Source: Benincasa hispida
Taxonomy: Eukaryota > Streptophyta > Magnoliopsida > Cucurbitales > Cucurbitaceae
Length of the DNA: 64,000 nucleotides
Assembly (NCBI RefSeq): GCF_009727055.1
Contig: NC_052349.1
Location: 36,113,109-36,177,108 of the forward strand
Direction of reading: 5' to 3'
Under the pieces are notes generated by a model. The model searched no databases, had not been told where the DNA came from, and saw only the letters and a list, made by a program, of their open reading frames with translations. A program made the position numbers and the translations under genes. This document shows, piece after piece, positions 24,872 through 35,541 of this stretch (positions are counted from its first letter, which is position 1; each line of letters opens with the position of its first letter).

Positions 24872-27286
24872 TGTAAAACTCGAACCTTACTTTCCCTTTT
24901 TTTTTAATATGTTTATTGTTGAGTTTAGTAAATTAAGGGGGTTTAATATTTAAGTTAGATTAGAATTGTGGAAAAATGGGTAAAGGATAAGTTTTGAAAG
25001 AAGAAACTGTTTAAGTATGGCAAACTTGGCTCTTGAGTAATTATTAAGCTAGCCTTGCAAAAAGAAATTTTGGCTAAGTGTTGGTCATGAAGAATGGTGG
25101 CTGAGCATCGAGTAAGCACAAGGCAGGCATCGAGTAAATGTCATCGAGCATCAAGTATGTGCGATCGAGGAAGGATCGTGTATCAAGTATGAGTGATCGA
25201 GGAAGGGTCGTGCATCGAGTATGAGTGATCAAGGAAGGACCGTGCATCGAGCAAGCCATCGAGCATCAAGTTTTCCATCGAGTATTCTCTAGAATACCAT
25301 TGAATTTTCCATCGAGTAATTACCAATTACCTTCGAGTTTTGCTCGAAATGTTTAGCTTTAAACTTTTCTTTTATTTATCCATACAAATGGCTTAATCTG
25401 GGCCCTTAATCTCCACTAGTGGGTGAGGTGGCTTAAGAAGATTTCATGCAAAAGGCTGGGCGGTAGTATAAAAATAAAAATGGAACTTCAAGAGCTCGAT
25501 TTGGACGATTCTTTCAGGGAAATCAAGCAATCTTGGTACCGTTGGAAAGATCTATGAGTCTAGTTTTTTAAGCTGAGCCACTAGAAGGAAGTTCTAGCCG
25601 GAAGAAGGCCGAAGAAGGAAGGAAGTGATGAAGGGTTCGTTTTCGAGCGATTCTGGGTCTTCGACGAAGAATCTTAGATCTAGGCCGAACCACATGGAAT
25701 TTCAAGCTAGAAAATTAAGGTAATAATTTTATCACCATTATAAATAAGTTTGTAGAAGGAAATTTTGCAAGATAAGGTTTGGAGTTTGAGTTACATATTT
25801 TGGAATTTAAACCTAGAAATTTTTGAACAAGCAAGCAGTTCGTGGTTTAGGGCCATTGAGGAATATTTAAAGCCCCAGATCAAACCACAAGGATTTTTAC
25901 GCTAAAATTTTAAGGTAAGTTGTTAACACAATTATGAGCATGTTTAAAAAATGCACTTTCTTAAAATGATTATGGTTTTCGAGTTATTGACATTAGAATC
26001 TGAATCTAGAATTTGTTAGACAAATTGGCAATTATTTGCTAAATGTGAGCTTGGTTTAAAAAGAGTAGTCTCAAAAGGGATACCAAGGTAGTAGCTAAAT
26101 TTTTATTCTTATGTGTAGGAGCAACATCCATTGGGGAAGTCTACCAAGCCTAAAGACCCATGAGTGACTAAATGTCTTAAAAAATTTATATATAAAAGGT
26201 CATGCATTCCAAATGATTTTCACGCTAAGGTTTATGGGTTTTCCTAGCAACTAAAGTTTATACCTATGATTTTAAAGATTTTTATAGCATTTCTTAAGTA
26301 TGATGTTTCAAGCTATTTAAATAAGTTTTACTAGTTCTAGTGCATGTCAAGACTGAATGTTAAAGTATTGTAAAAGCTAAATGTTTATATTTCGTGAAGC
26401 ATGCATGTTGAAATGTGACAATGCTCTTATGGTGAAAACTAGGTAAATACTATGCCTAAAGCTTTATTTACACATGTTTTCTATGAATGGTACGATTCTA
26501 GTAAGTCGGATGCCGAAGGTATAGAAGGTATCCGAGGAAGTACCTAAGGTGTTGATGGTACTTAGTATACACCACATGCACGTAGGTAGTTAAGTATGAG
26601 AGGCCGAAGTATGGGTCTCTTGACCACAGTTCATTATAATGGGACCGAAGTATAGGTCTCATGACCATGAATGGATGTTGAGAGCTTGAGCTACGAACGC
26701 TCATTCTCAACTAAGGTTTTTTAATATGTACGAAAAATGATGTTATGTTTAATGTATGTTTCTATGAAAGTTGCTTGAGACTAATTTCAGCATGTTTATA
26801 TGTTTATTATGTGTATGAAAGGTATGAGACGAATTGTTTTTCTATAAGTCACTCACTGGGCAACCAGCTCACGTTTCTCAATGTTTTTCTTTTTCCCAGG
26901 TAGTGGTCAGATTCCCCAAGGTTGAACCTGTTGCTGCTTGCCACTCAAGACTCGGCTAGGAAGGAGAAAGCTTAAGTTAAGGCTTGTAATTAATGTACAC
27001 ATGTTTATGAGAGGAGTGAAGGACTAGTGAATTTGTTTTTTTTTGGGACCCTTTGTATCTGTCCTCGTGTTATTTTGTTGTTTTGTTTGTCATTTCTTAG
27101 TTGTATTTGAGTTGCTTGTGCTGGTTCAAGTTACAGTTTATTGTGTCGCTAAGTCGTATTTGCATGACAGGGTTTTAAGCAGGTTATATAGATAAGTTAG
27201 GCAGTAAGTGCTGGCGAGTAGATTGGTAACTGTTGTCGTCACATCACCTTACGGTTTAAGAGGGTAATCGGGGAGGGGGTGTGACA
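24872..27286 (+). mobile_element. Gypsy solo LTR, complete
   Basis: 2415 bp, starting TGTAAAACTCG and ending GGGTGTGACA, the same family as 1-986 and 44955-49493. The flanks are CATCC and CGTTT; they differ only by transitions, and comparison with element 2 near 39520-39550 shows the leader continuing as ACACATCC then CACTCCCACTTA. A decayed 5-bp duplication is therefore likely. The region 25080-25320 carries a run of degenerate ATCGAG repeats. There is no internal domain. Confidence 0.8.
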
Positions 27287-28279
27287 CGTTTCACTCCCAC
27301 TTACTATAAACACTTTCTCTATTCACCTTGATATTAACCTATACAAACACCATCCGTAAGGGGACAAAAACAAAAGTGTCTCGAGGCCGAGTATAGATCT
27401 CATGGTGTGAACTTTTAGGAATAAATGTGAAAAAGTAAAATGAAGTATCATACACCTCATTTTCCTCCCACTGAGTGTTTTACCTACGGTTATTTAACTT
27501 AGGAAAATCTGGCCACTGATTTTTAACTAAGTGATTGTTTAAATTTGCCATAAGTAACACTTACTTTTGATAGTTAAACAACTTTGATTAATGTTTATTA
27601 AACACTTTAATAAACCACAATCAACCATTGCATGCTTGTAGCAAATCTCTCTAATTCACCTTTCTAGGTAAGTTCCCAGGTAGAAGTGTTACATATTCGT
27701 CAACTTAAATACTCTAGCCTAGATAGAATTGGACTTAGACAAAAGGTCCCTTATAGATACATTTGCTACAAATTTAATCTTTTAATCAAGTACCAATTTA
27801 ATCCTATTAAAATGATCAAAAGATTAAACTTAATTTCTAATCTTATTAAAAATGTGATCTTAGGTCTATATGAATCATATTCTAAAACTATTTAAAAAAT
27901 GATTTTAACCTAAGGTTTGCAAGCAATTCTAAATTATTGATTTTAATTTCTAATTTTATTTCATTATAACTTTTATAAAAATAAATGAAATAAATTAAAA
28001 CCATACAATTACATTCATTGACACATTTAGTAAAAATATAAAAATTATAAAATTACCCAAAGTAGTGTCATGCTTCATGCAATTCCATTTCATTACTAAC
28101 CATATATAACACTTATATAAATAAAGTAATGAAATAATTAATAACATACATCCATACATACATTCAACTATATATTATAACACTTATATAAATAAAGTAA
28201 TGAAATAATTAATAACATACATCCATACATACATTCAACTATATATTATAACACTTATAATATAAATGATGCATAGCTA
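27287..28279 (-). other. Element 1 leader, middle part
   Basis: Reverse counterpart of about 38560-39540 in element 2 (shared CTCGAGGCCGAG, ACTGAGTG and GTAGAAGTG-type blocks). It is non-coding and AT-rich toward the right end, where a 71-bp tandem duplication lies at 28100-28241. Confidence 0.7.
28100..28241. repeat. 71-bp tandem duplication in the element 1 leader
   Basis: Two nearly identical head-to-tail copies, each running from a TATATAACACTT-type start through ACATACATCCATACATACATT to CAACTA. Confidence 0.85.
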
Positions 28280-28665
28280 TACTAGAAGAAATTTGGGCTT
28301 TAATGTCGGTTGGAAAAAGTGAAATCGGATGTATAATGTCGTTTTTTTTTTAAAAAAAGAATCTTTAATGTCGGTTTTAAATCGACATTGAAGATGGGTT
28401 TTAATGTCGGTTTAAAACCGACATTAAAGTTGTAATGTTTTTTTTTATTTTATTAAATAATATGTCCCTAAATCCCTAATCCGCCGCCTCTTCAACTTGC
28501 ACTCCCCTCTTTTCACTCTCGTCATCGAAGAGACCACCGGCATATCCCCAAATCAAATCTTTCAAGCTGTCAAGTTATTAGGTAACCGAATCATCATTTT
28601 TCCTCTTCTTCATCTAGCTCTTTCGAATCGTCATTGTATTAATCTTCTATGGATGCGATATGCAG

Positions 28666-28908
28666 GTTCTAGAGTTAGCCGGAAATGCGGCGAGAGACAA
28701 CAAGAGAAACATGATCATTCCAAGACACGTTCTATTGGCGATTAGGAACGATGAAGAACTTGGAAAGTTGCTCGCTGGCATAACTATTGCTAGCGACGGC
28801 GTTCTTCCAAATATTAACTCGATTCTGTTGCCAAAAAAGATGGATAAGGCTACAAAAGAGCTAAAATCTCCATCGAAGGGTGTAAAGTCTCCGTCGAAGG
28901 TGGCTTGA
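28666..28908 (+). pseudogene. Captured exon 2 of histone H2A (H2A.W-like)
   Basis: An 80-codon open frame starts right after a splice acceptor (TATGCAG at 28659-28665) and ends with TGA. It begins [13 protein letters not shown], the point where plant H2A genes of this class are split by an intron, continues through [12 protein letters not shown] and [11 protein letters not shown], and ends in a basic tail with two SPSK motifs (KSPSK, KSPSK). SPKK-like tail motifs are characteristic of the heterochromatin variant H2A.W. The upstream exon, with the N-terminal tail and first half of the histone fold, is not found in the element. The frame is intact, but it cannot encode a full histone. Confidence 0.85.
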
Positions 28909-29070
28909 AGGTTGAATTGCAGAGTTAGGGTTGGATGAATATGTAATTTATGATCGTATTTTGGATGTCTCATTCCATCTTTTTTTTTTTTTGGTTTTTT
29001 TTTGGGTTGTAACTGTAGACGAAGAATTAGGGATTTGGGATGCAGGACTGTATTCGATATGGCTATTTTA

Positions 29071-29283
29071 CTAATTTACAAGCGAGGAATCCTCATCTTC
29101 TATAATTCTTTTGTCGATCAAATTTTCTACCGTAGGAAGGATATCATTAATAGCTCTCCAAACAAAGTGTTTTATTTTGAATCGGATATGAATATTCCAT
29201 TGAAGAGTATGATTTGGTATACATTCTTGATTTTTGATACCATCTACATCCATTATTGTTCTAATATTCACCTCTTTTATCAA
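29071..29283 (-). pseudogene. Fragment resembling the LINE zf-RVT domain
   Basis: An open minus frame contains KHFVWRAINDILPTVENLI, matching the usual pattern (K-F-WRA, then ILPT-NL) of the zinc-binding domain at the C-terminus of plant LINE reverse transcriptases. The downstream Cys residues expected in that domain are not seen. It lies between the H2A and XLG fragments. Confidence 0.55.
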
Positions 29284-29563
29284 AATGCCTTATTAATTTA
29301 GTCCCCCTAAGATCTTTCGACAGGCAAAGTGTCTCCCATTTGATCCAAGATCCCCACTGAAATCGCATTAAGATTTAATAATAAATTGTTTTGAGTTATT
29401 AAGCTTTGATATTTCCGAGCTCTTGCATCGATCAGTCAAGGTGAATCTTGTTACCTTGAGTTTTCCTCCTTTTCTTTTATTTTCAAGACGTAATTCTTGG
29501 TTATGCAATTAAACTTTCTAATCTATTTGACAAGAAGGACAAAAACCTTCAAAGATAATTACT

Positions 29564-30467
29564 CCTCATCTTAACATCGGTGGGCCTATTAAGGCAGATG
29601 CTAGCAATGGAAATACAAAGATTTTTATAAATGGCCAAGAAATTACAAAAGTAGAGCTTCGGATGCTACAAGTAAATTTTGTACCTGTAACCTTTGTCTC
29701 TAGCATAAACTTCTAAAGTTAAAAGGGAATATTTGATCGTTGTAGTTGGATGGAGTTCAATGCACTGGTAATCCACACTTTTGGGTCAATGAGGATGGAT
29801 CGTGCCAAGAGGAGGGTCAGAAGAACACCAAAGGGTACATATGGGGGAAGGTACTATCTTGTGCAAATAGACAGTTAATTTTGATTTTAGCTTACATATG
29901 TAGCTATAACTGGTCATATACTTGTTTTTAACTTCTTGATTATATTTTAGGCTGGAATGAAGCTTGTCTGTGCTTTGTTATCACTACTGGTTCCTTCTAA
30001 ATCTTCAACTTATTCTGGGGAACCAGACAATAACCTTGTTTATAGAACTTTTCCTGACTACCTTGCTCTTCAAAAGCTCCTTTTAGTTGGTTATGATGGA
30101 TCTGGGACAATTACTATATTCAAGCAGGTAGTCTCTAATTGGTCAATTGAGTATATGGTGCATCGTACCAATATCACTAGATAGTCTTTGGACAGTTCCA
30201 TTAGTGGTTATATTATGAGAAATGGTGCTCCATTTATTTTATCTCTTAGATAATGAAGTTGGCAATCTCATTTTCTAAATGCTTTTGCAGTCAAAATTCT
30301 ATATAAGGATGCACCTCTCTCTAAAGATGAACTTGAAATTATTAAGTTGAAGATCCAGATCAATGTGTACGGATATCTTGGTATAATTCTTGAAGGCCGT
30401 GAGCGATTTGAAGAGGACAGTTTGGCTGAAATAAGGAAAAAACTATCTGATGAAGTTGACCCTGCTG
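29564..30467 (+). pseudogene. Captured fragment of extra-large G protein (XLG), introns retained
   Basis: XLG proteins are plant G-alpha-like proteins with a long N-terminus. Four exon blocks are visible with GT/AG boundaries: about 29564-29671 (NGQEITKVELRMLQ), 29746-29850 (GNPHFWVNEDG then GYIWGK), 29951-30127 (MKLVCALLSL, ending LLLVGYDGSGTITIFKQ) and 30291-30467 (LEIIKLKIQINVYGYL, then LEGRERFEEDSLAEIRKKLSDEVDPAG). The third block carries the degenerate P-loop typical of XLGs, which lack the usual GKS. The introns show this was copied as genomic DNA. Upstream cysteine-rich and downstream Ras-like exons are absent. The third and fourth exons are both 177 nt and open. Confidence 0.85.
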
Positions 30468-31659
30468 GTAGGAGTTATGATTCTTGCCTCAAAATCTATT
30501 CAAGGCATTAGACAAGTTACTGTTCATGTGCTTGCTAGTTACCTTGAACATCAATTTTGGATAATGACTTAGGCTTTTTAGATTTAGCATTCCTGACCTG
30601 CTTGATTATAAAGAAAAGACCAACAATCTAGTAAATTTCCAAGGTGCAAATGGTTATATTTGTAGTTGGTTGAAGTAATATCATCGAGGCACTGGGTAAA
30701 TTTTTTTTATTTGTGCTATGTTCGTCATTTCTCCTATTAGTCTTGTTAGAGATAAGCCAGTGTACTTGTAGTGTTTACTAGTAGGTGTTGAATTGTTGGT
30801 TATCTATTTTATTTTAACTAGTCTATTTTTTTATTCTACATTTTGAGTGTAAAGTGTATGTACGTTGTGCTTGGTTAATGATCCCCTCAAGTTGAATATT
30901 CAAGCATTACCAATATCCCTATGAGCAATTGTCTTGGATATAAAATATTTTTAATTACACATGCCTTTCATCCTGATGTTTGTGTTTCTATTACCTTCTA
31001 TTTGATAGTCATTTGCATCTTCCCTTGTCTTGGTAAGACAACGTACTCATGCATCATTATTTGTTTTAAAAGATTTAAAGTCGATCTCTAGGTTTTTTTT
31101 TCTGTGGAAGAATTGAAGATGGTGTACATTGAAGATGGTGTAAAAGATTAAATCTTCAATGACAACCGATCTGCACAAGATGGTGGAGGTTGAGAACAAC
31201 TTGAAGGAGCTTTTGCAACAAAATCTAGGTATAGCTCATCAAATTATGTCTATGTCTGTAGCATAGGAAGTAGGCATTTTCCCCTTGGATTTAACATTTG
31301 CTCAGCCTTTTGTATTTGTATGTTCATGTTCTTGGGTCAAAAGAATTTTGCTGGTGTGGTGTTGAGAGTTCTGATTGTATTTGTTTGGTCAAAAGTAAAC
31401 TCTGCGTAAATCTAAATATGCCTCCGCCTCCCATGTTCACCAAGTTAGCTCATGTTCCATCTTTTGATTGAGTTTCATTTGACTTATTGAGTTTTAGTTC
31501 ATGAGTTGATTTCATTAACTAAGTATATTTTAGTTCACAAGTTATTGAGCTTACTTTTTGAGTTGAGTTTATGTGCTTGTGTGTTTATTAAATTCATTTA
31601 GTTTCATGAGTTTTGTTACTTATTGAGTCTTTGTCTAAAGTGTTAAATTAGAATTTGGT

Positions 31660-32427
31660 ATGGAGTTCTTTGGTTAGAGAAGGAAACCATTCTAAACATG
31701 TTTTCCATTGAAGAACAAATAAACCAACATCACGCCGGGAGTATCACTGAGAGTATTTATTCTGACAAACTTTTGGAGGCCTACCAGTGTCTGCTCTTCA
31801 AGTGAGGCCCTAAAAGCTTCTGTTGTTCCTCCAGTTCAAGCATTTTGTTTCTAGAGATGGTTTTTATCATTAAGAGCTAAGGTTTTAGGAACTATGGGGA
31901 GCATATTAAAGCTGTTGCCAAACATTTCATATTGTATTAGTACTGACTATGGTAAGCTTGGGATAAACGATACCGCTGCCATCCATCAAATCGTGAACAA
32001 ATTTAGTAAATTATCTTTAACGTTAGAGAGGTTGTCCCATGAATTTAATCTTATTGGAACAACTTTTATTGGAATGGACACCAAGAGTTCGAACATTATT
32101 TTAGCCCTTGCATTAAATTGCTCTCTGTTGGCCTTTTGTACTGGTTTTGCCTTTCATGTTCCAAACTTGGCTACAACTCTAATGACTGAAAATGTGGATG
32201 ATTTCAGAACTAAATCACATACAATACTCATTCAAAATCTGATTGGCAGGCTATGGTTGGTAGATGATGAAACAAGTAGAATGCTTCCACAACTTTTTGA
32301 AATCAATGGAGGACCGAATAACTGCTTGCATTTGGTTTCAAGAGGCAAAATATTAGATATGGGGTACGAAGTAAGAGGTATCTTGACTCTCTGTAGGTAT
32401 GTTGTTTTTGAGTTCATCCGTTTGTAA
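31660..32427 (+). pseudogene. Captured fragment, possibly Integrator complex subunit 7
   Basis: A 177-codon open frame (31894-32427) is the longest in the element. It reads as helical ARM-repeat-like protein: LTLERLSHEFNLIGTTFIGMD, then ALNCSLLAFCTGFAF, then LIQNLIGRLWLVDDE and LTLCRYV near the end. Upstream, 31660-31890 holds related-looking but stop-interrupted coding (REGNHSKHV, KLLEAYQCLLF in shifting frames). The pattern reminds me of the C-terminal part of the plant Integrator subunit 7 homologue (EMB1895), an RNA-processing factor, but I cannot verify this from memory. An ordinary ARM-repeat protein is the alternative. Confidence 0.45.
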
Positions 32428-32636
32428 AGCAAGTCAAACAGAGTTGATGAGGGGACATTTCTCTAGGTTATCGAGGATGGCATGTGGTTTTTATAGCAGT
32501 ATGGTAAGAACATGCAAAAACATCAGGTCTTCCAATTACTTATTTACTGCAAAGTTTTCTTGATCTTTGTTGCTTTTCGATTTTTCATAGAAATGTTGGA
32601 AGTTGGAGCTTATCCTACAAGTTATACGCTCGGTTT

Positions 32637-32720
32637 ATGCACATTCCCAATAAACACGGTTAGTTGAATATGAATTCTGATAACATTTTCACTTTCAATC
32701 CTTTGTCTTAAACCTTTTTT
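32637..32720. repeat. 84-bp direct repeat, copy 1
   Basis: From ATGCACATTCCCAATAAACA through TTTGTCTTAAACCT, repeated with few changes at 33487-33568 in the same CACTA element, about 850 bp apart. Confidence 0.85.
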
Positions 32721-32738
32721 GTCTGTGTATTTTTTTAG

Positions 32739-32808
32739 GTGTTTGGAAGGGGTGAGGAGGAGATGGATTTCTTGCAACAGCAAGGGATTCAGGTGAAAAT
32801 TGTTCCTG
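32739..32808 (+). pseudogene. Captured exon of uroporphyrinogen-III C-methyltransferase (UPM1)
   Basis: A 70-nt exon bounded by TTTTTTAG and GTAAGT reads VFGRGEEEMDFLQQQGIQV then KIVPG. This is the conserved FGRGxEE block of SAM-dependent uroporphyrin-III methyltransferases, which feed siroheme synthesis in plastids. One conserved Gly of FGRGGEE is Glu here. Neighbouring exons are not evident, so only a small genomic piece was captured. Confidence 0.75.
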
Positions 32809-33486
32809 GTAAGTGCATTTTTGAATGGTTACCATTTTAAGCATTGTTTTTAAGTGTTTTCAAGTGACTCTAATGATATGAAAATTCCTGTCTGGGAAGT
32901 TATAGTGTGCTTATTTCTCTTTGGACCATATTGGATTAGAATGTAATACCTGTTTATGACTCATGGGTACTATTTATTTGTAGTTTAGATTTGATTTAAG
33001 GTGCTCGTGTTTGTAGGTCGTATTATGGTAGTTTGTGGATTATTTATGCACTATGGTAGTCTTTGTGACAACTTTTGAGGTTTGAAGTATATTGTGAGCT
33101 AAATTTGCTTATTGATGTATGTGTTCTTGAATATTCATTTTTTGGGAATTCTGATAGTTCTGTTGAGAACAAGTGGTTGTGAAATATTTTTGGGAGTGTG
33201 TTTATTTGAATAGGTTGAAGGTAACTTTTTGGTTTTGTTGTGGTAGCATCGTTATGCTGTCGAAAATTTTCCATCGTCTTCGTATCTCATATCTAGGTAA
33301 TCAAGCTTCTCTTCTTTAAGAACTTGAAAAAGAATATTCTCTCATTTATTCAACTATTGAGTTTTCTTGTTTTGCAGATGCAACAAAGGAGTAAATATTT
33401 GGTATCGCAACCTCTTTATGCTTTTTCTTGGGGAACTTTAGATCCAACACATTCACTACAAGAATTTTGCCTTGAATGTACCATTT

Positions 33487-33568
33487 ATGCACATTCCCAA
33501 TAAACACGATTAGTTGAATATGAATTCTTATCATATTTTCACTTTCAATCTTTTGTCTTAAACCTCTT
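33487..33568. repeat. 84-bp direct repeat, copy 2
   Basis: Second copy of the segment at 32637-32720, with a handful of substitutions (for example AACACGATTAG for AACACGGTTAG). Confidence 0.85.
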
Positions 33569-34128
33569 TGTGATCCTTTGAACAATAGTGGTCAGACAAA
33601 GATGTCTATAACCAGATACTGCTGAGCTAGGGGGTTGGTTCAAAAAGAATTATGAAGGGATCCATATTTACCAAGTGGAGAGAGACAGTAATCTCATAAT
33701 GTTTGTAAAATCATAATGTTTGTATTACTTGTAATTTTTGTTTTCAAGGCCTGAATTATTGTACAGCCTTTTAAATTATAATTTTATAGCAGAATTTATG
33801 GATTAAATGTAATAGATTTACAATCCATACATGAATAATATGTCATAGCCACAACGTTCAATGATAATGTGTCATGTTATACTTTTTGACCAAAAAAATG
33901 GATTCGGCAACGGAATTTGAAGAGATTCGGGCTTCAATGTCGATTAATAATTAAAAAAAAAACAGAGGCTTTAATGTCGGTTGCAACTGACATTAAAGAC
34001 CATTAATGTCGGTTGGAAATTTCACTGAAGGTCTTTAATATCGATTGCAACTGACATTGAAGGCTGTGTTATTGAAGCCCTTTAATGTCGGTTTAAAACC
34101 GACATTAAAGCCCGGATTTCTTCTAGTG

Positions 34129-35050
34129 CTATGTTATTAATGCATGCAAACATATACTATAACACTTATATTATATGATGCATGAGCATACTATAAAATT
34201 AAATCGTGTAACTATATATTATAACATTTATAATATAAATGATGCATGAATAATCCATAACCTATGGTGGGATTTTACTATATGACATACATTATGACAT
34301 ATATTAATATACAAAATAAATCATATATCATATGCAGAATTTAAAAAAATTATTGGACCGAGATTGGACTCTTAAACTATTAATTAAACTAATATTACAA
34401 TCATATTAATTTAATTAAATAAAACAACTAATTATTACATAATTAATGGTCAACCGATTCAAAACAAGCGAACCGGGTCTTGAATTGCACAAACCGGACT
34501 GCCGAGCACTTGAACTGGCCATGAATCGCTCGAACCAAGCGAACTGGACATGAACCAGCCGAGCAACAAATCGAACACCGCGCGAATCGGTTTATTCTTT
34601 TTGTCTCAGAGCGTTGCAATGTTGTGACCTACCATTGCAACTTTACGGAAAGATCATCCCAATTCGCCTTTCGCAGCATTACAACGCTAGGGCACAGGCT
34701 TGTAGTGTTGTACAATCCACCTACTAGACAGACGCGATCTTCATCGAATTTTCTCCGATTTGGGCCTCGTTTTCTCCAGAATATCAACAGGAACAACTAC
34801 GAGCGACTCAATACATTTAAATACAGACTCTATTGCAAAATATGCCAAGAAAACAAAGAGCCTTTACAAACCAATTTGTAAAATAAACAATAAATCTATA
34901 TAGTCCAATCCCACAAACATCCAAAATTGAAAACTATCATTCAACAAAACATTCATCGCATGAATAAATTTTACAGAATGAACACCCACCAAAACTGTAA
35001 TTCAATTCTGAAAAAAAAAAGGGACCGAAAGCACACTCTAATACTAATTG
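34129..35050 (-). other. Element 1 leader, LTR-proximal part, with primer-binding site
   Basis: Resumes the leader right after the CACTA insertion and corresponds in reverse to 37526-38560 of element 2 only in part: 34440-34640 is instead GC-richer sequence with CGAACC / GAACCG runs. At 35037-35050 the minus strand reads ATTAGTATTAGAG just after the LTR end, a mutated form of the TGGTATCAGAGC initiator-Met-tRNA primer site. Confidence 0.7.
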
Positions 35051-35541
35051 AAGGAACATGTGAAGGCTCTGAGTGGAAACCATGGATCGTCCAAAATCTT
35101 TATTTTCACAAAATCACAAAATACAGAAACAAACTATTCAGTGAATTAAAAATTATGGCATGCCAATTGAACAAGAAAAGAGAGAATTAAGGTTTCTAAA
35201 AAACCCTTACCTTTGAAGAACATTTTCTTCTCATGTATCATCTTTGCCAAAATGTCATGAACAAATCCAAATGGCCACCACCAAGAGTGTTTCTTTTATA
35301 TTCTCTAGGATTAGAATCCAAGAAGTTGCGTGGGCTCTTGAAATTTTGGGAGAAAGGGAGATTAAGAGGAATTGAAAGAAGAGAAAAACTGGAAAAAAAA
35401 ATTCTTGCAGAGTTCTTTTTCAGAGAAATCTTTTTTTGTTTTTTGTAAAACTAAAAGAAGAATAATAAACTCAAAAACCAACCTCTCTACACTTTCACTC
35501 GCACACACACGAAGTAGAGAGAAAAAGGAGGAGAGAGTTGT
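35051..35541 (-). mobile_element. Element 1, 5' LTR, part adjacent to the leader
   Basis: The last 491 bp of the 5' LTR (minus sense), aligning with 15930-16325. It is cut at 35541 by the insertion of element 2 and resumes at 49573. Confidence 0.85.

Larger units (their letters stand above)
28280..34128. mobile_element. Pack-CACTA transposon carrying several host gene fragments
   Basis: 5849 bp. The left end is TACTAGAAGAAAT and the right end, reversed, is CACTAGAAGAAAT; the terminal inverted repeat continues as GGGCTTTAATGTCGG on both sides. The target-site duplication is CTA (28277-28279 and 34129-34131), the 3-bp size typical of CACTA elements. The subterminal regions (28290-28440, 33920-34115) are packed with TTTAATGTCGGTT and its complement, the expected transposase-binding repeats. 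No transposase (TNPA/TNPD type) is recognisable, so it is non-autonomous. The interior holds fragments of at least three and probably four unrelated genes, listed separately. Confidence 0.9.

Noticed and set aside
28666..28908. Functional histone H2A gene
   Set aside because: Only the second exon is present; no N-terminal exon occurs upstream within the CACTA element.
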